Source: Aquificaceae bacterium (GTDB taxonomy: Bacteria > Aquificota > Aquificia > Aquificales > Aquificaceae). Taken from it: a stretch of DNA of 5,258 bases. The notes beneath the pieces were generated by a model, which saw only the letters and a list, made by a program, of their open reading frames with translations, was not told the origin of the DNA and did no database searches. Location of the stretch: assembly GCA_015487535.1 (NCBI GenBank), contig WFPN01000302.1:1-5258 (forward strand), read 5' to 3'. Both the position numbers and the translations under genes were made by a program. Numbering within the stretch: the first letter of the stretch is position 1; every line of letters begins with the position of its first letter. Of the stretch, positions 1 through 5,258 are shown piece by piece.

Positions 1-2528
1 CAAAGCAGGGTCTCTCCACTAAGGTTTCCTTCATAATGGAGACAGGTGAGGCCCGGGACACCCATCAGATAGCCTGCCTGATAGGATACGGGGCGAGCGC
101 GGTATATCCATACCTTGCCTACGAGACTATAAAGGAGCTGTGCGACAAGGGTAAGCTAGAGATCCACTACGAGGAGGCTGTCTTCAACTACAAGAAGGCC
201 CTCGAAGACGGGCTTCTCAAGATAATGTCCAAGATGGGCATATCCACACTCAACTCCTACCACGGGGCCCAGATATTCGATACGGTCTGCCTAAACAGGG
301 ACGTGGTGGAGAAGTTCTTCACGGGAACCCCCGTAACCTTAGAGGCGGACGGGATAGAGGAGATAGAGATATCCACATTGGCAAGGCACAACGCTGCCTA
401 CGAGACAGAGGAGCCCAAACTAGACTACGGCGGGGACATGAAGTTCAGAAAGGGTGGGGAGTTCCACGCATGGTCCCCCCACGTTGTGAGGGCCCTACAC
501 AAGTTCCTGGAGACCAAAGACTACGAGGACTACAAGAAGTTCTCGGAGCTCGCCAACTCCCAGCACCCCACCTTCATAAGGCATCTCCTGACCTACAGGA
601 AGGCAGAAAAGCCTATCCCCATAGAGGAGGTGGAGCCAGAGGAGGAGATCCTAAAGAGGTTCGTCACGGGCGGCATGTCCTTAGGAGCTCTATCTCCAGA
701 AGCTCACGAGGTTATAGCCGAAGCCTGTAACAGGCTCGGGATGAAATCCAACTCGGGAGAGGGCGGTGAGGATCCAAAGAGATACTGGACCATAAAGAAC
801 TCCGCCATAAAGCAGGTGGCGAGCGGCAGGTTCGGAGTTACCCCCACATACCTTGCGAGTGCAAAAGATATCGAGATAAAGATCGCCCAGGGTGCCAAGC
901 CAGGAGAAGGGGGTCAGCTCCCCGGCCACAAGGTGAACGAGTACATAGCCAAGCTAAGACACTCCCAGCCGGGAGTAACCTTAATATCTCCCCCTCCCCA
1001 CCACGACATCTACTCTATCGAGGACCTCGCTCAGCTCATACATGACCTCAAACAGGCAAACCCCGAGGCGAGGGTGTGCGTCAAGCTTGTCGCCGAACAC
1101 GGCGTTGGAACGATAGCGGCTGGAGTTGCCAAGGCCTATGCGGACATAGTCCAGATAAGCGGTGCTGAGGGCGGAACGGGGGCCTCACCCTACTCCTCCA
1201 TAAAGAACGCTGGCAACTACTGGGAGATAGGGCTTATGGAAACCCAGAGGATGCTTATGGAGAACGATCTCAGGGATAAGATAAGGGTGAGGATAGACGG
1301 CGGTATGAGGACCGGTAAGGACGTGGTAATAGGGGCGCTCCTTGGTGCGGAAGAGTTCGGCTTTGGGACCGCCGCGATGATAGCCGAAGGCTGCGTAATG
1401 GCGAGGGCCTGTCATCTCAACACCTGTCCCACCGGAGTAGCCACACAAGATCCCAAGTACAGGGCCAAGTTCAAGGGAAAGGTGGAGAACGTTATGGCCT
1501 ACTTCAGGGCTGTGGCGAGGGAGGTAAGGGAGATCCTCGCCCAGATGGGTGTGAGAAGCCTCGACGAGATAATAGGTAGGACCGATCTCATAGAGGTCGT
1601 CAGATACGACGAGTTCCCCGGCTCGAAGAGGATAAAGGTGGAGGCCCTCTTGGAAGGTTACCCGGAGGACAGACCGAGAAGGTGCCTCGTTGAGAGAAAC
1701 GACAACCCCGCCCCCAACTTCAACGACGAGATACTCAAGGACGTTCTGCCCTACATAGAGAGGGGAGAGCCCTTCGAGAAGGAGTACGAGATAAGGAACG
1801 TCCACAGAACCATACCCACCAAAATCAATTACTACATAGCCGTTAAGTACAGGGACGAGGGGCTTCCCGAAGACACGATAAAGCTCACCTTCAGGGGAAC
1901 CGCGGGTCAGAGCTTCGGAGCCTTCAACCACAGGGGAGTGACCTTGAAACTGATAGGGGACGCCAACGACTACGTAGGCAAAGGTATGTGGGGAGGAAAG
2001 ATAATCCTTGTTCCTGAGGGTGTGGAGAATACCCACGAGAACGTGATAATGGGTAACACATGCCTCTACGGGGCGATAGGTGGAGAGCTGTATGCCGCAG
2101 GAAGGGCTGGTGAGAGGTTCGGGGTGAGGAACAGCGGAGCTACTGCGGTCGTCGAGGGAACCGGGCACCACCTTTGCGAATACATGACAGGAGGTATCAT
2201 TGTCTCCCTCGGCGAGGTTGGCTACAACGTAGGCGGAGGAATGACAGGAGGGCACGCCTACATCCTTGATGAGAGCGGAACCCTAGAGCACAAGCTCAAC
2301 TACTCCTACGTGTATGCGAGGAGGCTCGTTGGGGAGGACGAAATAGAGGAGCTCAGGAGCCTTATAGAGAGGCACTACAACTACACAGGCAGCCCCAGGG
2401 CCAAGGAGATACTCTCCAACTTCGAGGAGTTTCTCGGCAAGTTCTGGAAGGTCATACCCCTCGAGCAGTGCAAGAGGGATCCATACGGAGAGTCGGACGT
2501 ATGTGAGGTAGAGATCTTAAGCAGGTGA
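1..2528 (+). CDS. gltB: Glutamate synthase large (alpha) subunit, C-terminal part; 5' end outside window
   Basis: Converts 2-oxoglutarate plus glutamine-derived ammonia to glutamate in the cytoplasm (GOGAT, nitrogen assimilation). The frame is open from base 3, and codons before the ATG at 36 already read as conserved central domain (ending in ETGEAR), so that ATG is internal. About 841 of the roughly 1,500 residues usual for the family are present; the N-terminal class II amidotransferase domain lies upstream. Visible in order: central-domain tail with MGISTL (about 230-252); synthase/FMN domain with KSNSGEGGEDP (744-776), GAKPGEGGQLPG (891-926), SPPPHHDIYSIEDL (about 987-1028), GGTGASP and DGGMRTG (1296-1316); [3Fe-4S] ligands C-x5-C-x4-C (1392-1427); GXGXG beta-helix domain (about 1870-2280) with GTAGQSFGAF, GDANDYVGKG and CEYMTGG. 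The ferredoxin loop is absent, favouring an NAD(P)H-type enzyme needing a GltD-like partner. No gltD follows; the next gene overlaps the TGA stop. Family assignment is near certain; electron donor is inferred. Confidence 0.97.
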   Translation, partial: KQGLSTKVSFIMETGEARDTHQIACLIGYGASAVYPYLAYETIKELCDKGKLEIHYEEAVFNYKKALEDGLLKIMSKMGISTLNSYHGAQIFDTVCLNRDVVEKFFTGTPVTLEADGIEEIEISTLARHNAAYETEEPKLDYGGDMKFRKGGEFHAWSPHVVRALHKFLETKDYEDYKKFSELANSQHPTFIRHLLTYRKAEKPIPIEEVEPEEEILKRFVTGGMSLGALSPEAHEVIAEACNRLGMKSNSGEGGEDPKRYWTIKNSAIKQVASGRFGVTPTYLASAKDIEIKIAQGAKPGEGGQLPGHKVNEYIAKLRHSQPGVTLISPPPHHDIYSIEDLAQLIHDLKQANPEARVCVKLVAEHGVGTIAAGVAKAYADIVQISGAEGGTGASPYSSIKNAGNYWEIGLMETQRMLMENDLRDKIRVRIDGGMRTGKDVVIGALLGAEEFGFGTAAMIAEGCVMARACHLNTCPTGVATQDPKYRAKFKGKVENVMAYFRAVAREVREILAQMGVRSLDEIIGRTDLIEVVRYDEFPGSKRIKVEALLEGYPEDRPRRCLVERNDNPAPNFNDEILKDVLPYIERGEPFEKEYEIRNVHRTIPTKINYYIAVKYRDEGLPEDTIKLTFRGTAGQSFGAFNHRGVTLKLIGDANDYVGKGMWGGKIILVPEGVENTHENVIMGNTCLYGAIGGELYAAGRAGERFGVRNSGATAVVEGTGHHLCEYMTGGIIVSLGEVGYNVGGGMTGGHAYILDESGTLEHKLNYSYVYARRLVGEDEIEELRSLIERHYNYTGSPRAKEILSNFEEFLGKFWKVIPLEQCKRDPYGESDVCEVEILSR
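2525..2528 (+). promoter_or_regulatory. GTGA start/stop overlap coupling the transporter to gltB
   Basis: The GTG start of the transporter (2525-2527) shares bases with the TGA stop of gltB (2526-2528). Such 4-base overlaps commonly allow terminating ribosomes to reinitiate. The purine-rich stretch just upstream (GAGG at 2505-2508, GAGA at 2511-2514) is a poor or badly spaced Shine-Dalgarno, which makes coupling the simplest explanation. No promoter or terminator can fit at this junction without lying inside coding sequence. Confidence 0.6.
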
Positions 2529-3634
2529 GGAGAAGCCTAGCCTTCGCCCTCTTCGACACCGGGGAGACGATCCTCGGTTCCCTCGTCTTCTCCACCTCCT
2601 TCCCCCTATACATAACCCAGCACATAGACACCAAGGCCTACAGCCTAACCTACGGTCTTGCCTTTCTGATATCCTTCGCCCTCGCCCTGTACCTGGGAAG
2701 GCTGGCGGACAGGTCAGCACTGAGAAAGCATTTCTTCACAGTATTCTCCGTCCTCACAGCTATCTTTTGTGCTTCCATAAGCCTTTTCTACGGGATGCCT
2801 CTGGCAGCGCTTCTTCTCTTCCTCGTCATGGCCGTATCTCACCAGCAGGCTTTCGTCTTTTACAACTCCATGCTTCTTGGATTCGAAAGCAGGGGAAAGA
2901 CCTCCGGCTTTGGTGTAGCTTTGGGCTACGTGGGTTCTGCCTTCGCCCTCTTGTTTCTCGCCGAACGTTTGAGGGAGCCGTATATATACGTGCAGGTAGC
3001 CCTGATCTTCTTCGTTCTGTTCTTGCCCTCCCTGTTCTTTCTGGAAAACCCTAGGGCGGTGAGCGAGGTAAGTGTAAAGGGTGTGTTCAAAGATAAGAGG
3101 TTTATTCTCCTTGTCCTTGCTATCCTCTGCATGACTGAGGTGGCCAATACCCTTATAGCCATGATGGGTGTTTACCTCAGAGAGGTTTACTCTCTCGGCA
3201 GGGCCGAGATATACAGGGTAATAGGCATGTCAGCTCTCGGTGGAGTCGTGGGGGGGCCTTTATGGGGTTTTTTGACCGACTCCCTGGGTGTTAGGAAGGT
3301 GTTTCCCATCGGTTTCTTCCTCTGGATACTGTTCCTTCTCTCCCTTCCATTCGTTCCCAAGGAGGCTGTCCTCTTTATAGGTTCGCTGGCCGGCCTTTCC
3401 TTGGCCCATCTCTGGACAACCTCAAGGGTTCTGATCTTACAGGAGTTCCCGGAGGGGGAGGCCTCGGTAAGGCTCTCCTTCCTGTCCCTAACCGAGAGGG
3501 TAGCCTCCACTACGGGATTGTTCCTGTGGGCCCTGCTTTTACTCTTAACAGATGACAACTTCAGGCTGTCCGCTTCACTTATGTTCGTGTTTCCACTGAT
3601 CGGCCTTATCCTCTACAGGTTTGCCTTAAAATAG
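2525..3634 (+). CDS. MFS transporter, UMF1/Atg22-like, 12 predicted membrane helices
   Basis: Integral inner-membrane protein of 369 residues. By eye there are twelve hydrophobic segments, roughly at residues 7-28, 40-58, 68-88, 91-111, 125-146, 152-172, 193-217, 229-250, 255-275, 281-301, 318-342 and 347-366. The TM2-TM3 loop GRLADRS and the TM8-TM9 loop GFLTDSLGVRK are the paired MFS motif A positions. FDTGET followed by FPLYI in TM1, FVFYNSMLL after TM4 and GRTSG-like GKTSGFGVALGYVG before TM5 recall the UMF1/Atg22 branch (typically about 400-450 residues), so this is a short member. Substrate is unknown: yeast Atg22 exports vacuolar amino acids, but bacterial UMF1 members are mostly uncharacterised. 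The GTG start overlaps the gltB stop, and a nearby Shine-Dalgarno is weak (GAGG at 2505-2508 is 16 bases away), implying translation coupled to gltB. MFS membership is firm; the subfamily is tentative. Confidence 0.88.
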   Translation: MRRSLAFALFDTGETILGSLVFSTSFPLYITQHIDTKAYSLTYGLAFLISFALALYLGRLADRSALRKHFFTVFSVLTAIFCASISLFYGMPLAALLLFLVMAVSHQQAFVFYNSMLLGFESRGKTSGFGVALGYVGSAFALLFLAERLREPYIYVQVALIFFVLFLPSLFFLENPRAVSEVSVKGVFKDKRFILLVLAILCMTEVANTLIAMMGVYLREVYSLGRAEIYRVIGMSALGGVVGGPLWGFLTDSLGVRKVFPIGFFLWILFLLSLPFVPKEAVLFIGSLAGLSLAHLWTTSRVLILQEFPEGEASVRLSFLSLTERVASTTGLFLWALLLLLTDDNFRLSASLMFVFPLIGLILYRFALK

Positions 3635-3643
3635 TTGCTCATG
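3632..3643 (+). other. Same-frame junction: transporter TAG, two codons, SDR ATG
   Basis: The transporter stop TAG (3632-3634) is followed in the same reading frame by TTG, CTC and the ATG of the SDR gene (3641). A TTG start at 3635 would abut the stop directly. The only purine-rich element nearby is AGG at 3617-3619, 21 bases before the ATG, so a strong independent ribosome site is not visible and reinitiation is the likely mode. The choice of ATG over TTG rests on the usual position of the SDR Rossmann strand. Confidence 0.55.
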
Positions 3644-4576
3644 CGTGTCCTTATAACCGGGGCGGCTGGCTTCATAGGGTCTCATCTCTGCGAGCGCTTC
3701 TTGAGGGAAGGACACGAGGTTATAGGGATGGACAACTTCCTGACGGGAACGCCCGAGAACATATCCCACCTCTTCGGAAACGAGAACTTTACCTTCATCA
3801 AGTACGACGTTACCAACTTCATCTACGTGGAGGGCGATCTCGATCTCATACTCCACTTCGCCTGCCCCGCCTCTCCGGTGGACTATCTGAACCACCCCAT
3901 ACACACGATGAAGGTGGACTCCTTGGGAACCCTCCACACCCTCGGCCTTGCTAAAGCTAAGAAGGCAAGGTACGTTCTTGCCTCCACCTCGGAGATATAC
4001 GGCAACCCACAGGTCCATCCCCAGCCCGAAACTTACTGGGGAAACGTGAACCCCATAGGTCCGAGGAGCGTTTACGATGAGGCCAAGAGGTTCTCGGAGG
4101 CCCTCTCGATGGCCTACCACAGGGAGCACGGTATAGACGTGAGGATAGCGAGGATATTCAACACCTACGGACCGAGGATGAGGATTAACGACGGCAGGGT
4201 CGTGCCCAACTTCATATACCAGGCCCTCACGGGAAAGCCGATAACGGTTTACGGGGACGGCTCCCAGACGAGGAGTTTCTGCTACATAGAGGATCTCGTG
4301 GAGGGTATCTACAGGCTCGCGGTAAAGGAAGGTATAGAGGGGGAGGTTTTCAACCTGGGAAACCCGGAGGAGTACACCGTCCTGGAGCTCGCTAAACTTA
4401 TAAAGGAGATTACCGGAAGCAGTTCGGATATAGTCTTCAAGGAGAGACCGGAAGACGATCCGGACAGGAGGAGACCCGACATAACGAAGGCGAAGAGTAT
4501 TCTTGGATGGGAGCCTAAGACCCCCGTTAGAGAAGGTTTAAAGAAGACGATAGAGTGGTTCAGGACCAAGATCTAA
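3641..4576 (+). CDS. UDP-glucuronate decarboxylase (UXS-type), extended SDR family
   Basis: Predicted cytosolic NAD-dependent enzyme of 311 residues that would oxidise and decarboxylate UDP-glucuronate to UDP-xylose or its 4-keto intermediate for glycan synthesis. Seen: Rossmann motif GAAGFIG (residues 7-13) with D31 ending beta-2, which favours NAD; HFACPASP (72-79); TSEIYG (116-121) with S117 and E118; YWGNVNPIG (132-140); catalytic Tyr145 and Lys149 in YDEAK; RIFNTYGPRM (171-180); VYGDGSQTRSFCY (203-215); DPDRRRPDI (273-281). The CPASP, YWGNVNPIG and RRRPDI blocks are hallmarks of UXS and do not match RmlB (TDEVYG) or GalE (SSATVYG). There is no N-terminal membrane anchor, unlike many eukaryotic UXS proteins. 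The ATG at 3641 is preferred because the Rossmann strand starts right after it; a TTG at 3635 would add two residues. No good Shine-Dalgarno is seen, so reinitiation from the transporter gene is likely. Another UDP-sugar epimerase or dehydratase is less likely but possible. Confidence 0.85.
   Translation: MRVLITGAAGFIGSHLCERFLREGHEVIGMDNFLTGTPENISHLFGNENFTFIKYDVTNFIYVEGDLDLILHFACPASPVDYLNHPIHTMKVDSLGTLHTLGLAKAKKARYVLASTSEIYGNPQVHPQPETYWGNVNPIGPRSVYDEAKRFSEALSMAYHREHGIDVRIARIFNTYGPRMRINDGRVVPNFIYQALTGKPITVYGDGSQTRSFCYIEDLVEGIYRLAVKEGIEGEVFNLGNPEEYTVLELAKLIKEITGSSSDIVFKERPEDDPDRRRPDITKAKSILGWEPKTPVREGLKKTIEWFRTKI
4573..4576. other. Convergent overlap of two stop codons
   Basis: The SDR gene ends with TAA at 4574-4576 on the plus strand. 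The SulP gene ends with TAG read from 4575-4573 on the minus strand. The two coding regions overlap by four bases, so neither transcript has noncoding room to terminate before entering the opposite gene. Confidence 0.9.
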
Positions 4577-5258
4577 GCGGTCTTTTTGGCGTCCAGCTTG
4601 CCCTCTTTGACGGTGAGGCACTCCTGGAATACCACGTAAGGGCACTCCTTCCTGCAGTAATTGTGGTCTATCCTCTTAAAGAGCTCAATTATCGACTGGC
4701 CCTTGGAATCGAAGACGAGTTCGTGCCTGGCGACCTTGTCAAAGCCCGCATTCTCCAACAGCGGATACACGTCGCAGCCTATATTGGCGAAGGCGGCCTC
4801 CACACCCAGGTCCCTGAGAGATCTAACCAGCCTTATAACCGTTTCAGAGCCAGTAGCGTCTATGTAGTTCACAGCCTCCATGTCTATGAGAACGTACTTG
4901 AGAGGTCCCTTCTGGAGTCTCTCCTGAGTCCTTTCTAAGATATAGTCGTAAACGTACTGGGCATTCCCAAAGTATATGGACATATTGGGCCTTATGTAGA
5001 GTATCTGAGGGCATTCGGGAAGGCCTCTCTTCTCCGCGTTCACAAAGGTTCCAGATTCCGGATCTCTCGAGAGTATAACTATCCTCGGATACATGGTTCT
5101 GTAAACGAAGCTACCAAGCGAGAGTATCACACCCAAGGTTATAGCCACCCAGAGATCCATGAAGAATACGGAGGTAAAGGTAAGCCCCGCCACTATCCCG
5201 TCGAGCTTGTTTATACGATAGAGCCTGAGTATGTCCTGAGGCCTTATAAGGTTTATCA
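4573..5258 (-). CDS. SulP-family anion transporter with STAS domain, C-terminal part; 5' end outside window
   Basis: C-terminal part of a membrane transporter of the SulP/SLC26 family (sulfate, bicarbonate or other anions). The minus-strand frame stays open to the right edge, and codons before the GTG at 5193 (reading LIRPQDILRLYRINKLDG) match the usual SulP linker before the last helices, so that GTG is not the start. Visible in order: the final hydrophobic helices (about 5195-5100), the YRTMYPRIVIL linker, then a cytoplasmic STAS domain (about 5005-4720) with YFGNAQY near its start and the YIDATG loop (4866-4849), equivalent to the phosphorylatable DSSG loop of SpoIIAA-like proteins, here with Thr in the phospho position. 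After STAS comes a tail with C-x3-C-x7-C (Cys codons at 4654, 4642 and 4618) and a Lys-rich end. Substrate cannot be read from this part. It converges on the SDR gene, and the stops overlap. Confidence 0.92.
   Translation of the reverse strand, partial: INLIRPQDILRLYRINKLDGIVAGLTFTSVFFMDLWVAITLGVILSLGSFVYRTMYPRIVILSRDPESGTFVNAEKRGLPECPQILYIRPNMSIYFGNAQYVYDYILERTQERLQKGPLKYVLIDMEAVNYIDATGSETVIRLVRSLRDLGVEAAFANIGCDVYPLLENAGFDKVARHELVFDSKGQSIIELFKRIDHNYCRKECPYVVFQECLTVKEGKLDAKKTA

Noticed and set aside
36..38. ATG at 36 as the start of a short stand-alone glutamate synthase domain protein
   Set aside because: In-frame codons from base 3 already encode conserved central-domain sequence, so the gene begins upstream of the window.
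1185..2255. Long antisense open frame (356 codons) inside gltB
   Set aside because: The sense strand is a strongly conserved GltB, and the antisense translation shows no recognisable domain. Codon bias of the sense gene, which avoids triplets that read as stops on the other strand, explains the open frame.
2979..2990. Perfect 12-base palindrome CGTATATATACG
   Set aside because: It lies within the transporter coding sequence (Tyr-Ile-Tyr codons) with no nearby promoter or operator context. Chance is sufficient.
3626..4129. Antisense open frame (167 codons) inside the SDR gene
   Set aside because: It lies opposite conserved UXS motifs, shows no family motif, and begins in the middle of the real gene. 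It is a shadow frame.
4564..4587. Possible intrinsic terminator: GACC/GGTC stem, 11-base loop, then TTTTT
   Set aside because: The stem is only four base pairs with a long loop and lies partly in coding sequence of both genes, too weak to call, especially for a likely thermophile.
4555..4938. Plus-strand open frame (127 codons) opposite the SulP gene
   Set aside because: The minus-strand frame encodes a clear STAS domain that continues to the window edge. The plus-strand translation matches nothing I recognise.
5242..5251. 10-base palindrome CCTTATAAGG near the right edge
   Set aside because: It lies within the open SulP coding frame encoding the conserved pre-helix linker, and there is no sign of a regulatory site.

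Overview
The window is almost completely coding. It holds four genes, two of them cut by the window edges, and no gap between genes longer than 6 bases. Base composition looks slightly above 50 % G+C by eye. Codon choice is distinctive: AGG/AGA for Arg, ATA for Ile and AAG for Lys, with proteins rich in Glu, Lys and Arg and poor in Gln. Together with the tight packing, this suggests a thermophilic bacterium with a compact genome. An Aquificota-like organism (for example a relative of Thermovibrio or Hydrogenobacter) fits, but that is inference from codon style, not a marker-gene placement.

Plus strand, left to right. (1) The C-terminal part of the glutamate synthase large subunit, gltB, runs in from the left edge and stops at 2528. 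It carries the end of the central domain, the FMN/[3Fe-4S] synthase domain and the C-terminal GXGXG domain; the N-terminal glutaminase domain lies outside the window. (2) A 12-helix MFS transporter resembling the UMF1/Atg22 branch (2525-3634) starts on a GTG that overlaps the gltB stop. (3) A soluble extended-SDR sugar-nucleotide enzyme (3641-4576), best read as UDP-glucuronate decarboxylase (UXS type), follows after 6 bases in the same reading frame as the transporter. These three genes look like one transcript.

Minus strand. (4) The C-terminal part of a SulP-family anion transporter with a cytoplasmic STAS domain and a cysteine-containing tail (4573-5258) converges on the sugar gene. The two stop codons overlap by four bases.

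Functionally the set mixes nitrogen assimilation (GltB), an unknown export or uptake step (MFS), nucleotide-sugar supply for glycans (UXS) and inorganic anion transport (SulP). No gltD follows gltB. The most useful points for follow-up are the GltB-MFS translational coupling, the shortened loop in GltB where plant/cyanobacterial enzymes carry the ferredoxin loop, variant residues in its GXGXG domain, the same-frame TAG junction between transporter and SDR, and the SulP cysteine tail. I see no RNA gene, mobile element, CRISPR array or convincing terminator, and no clear sign of a new multi-gene system.
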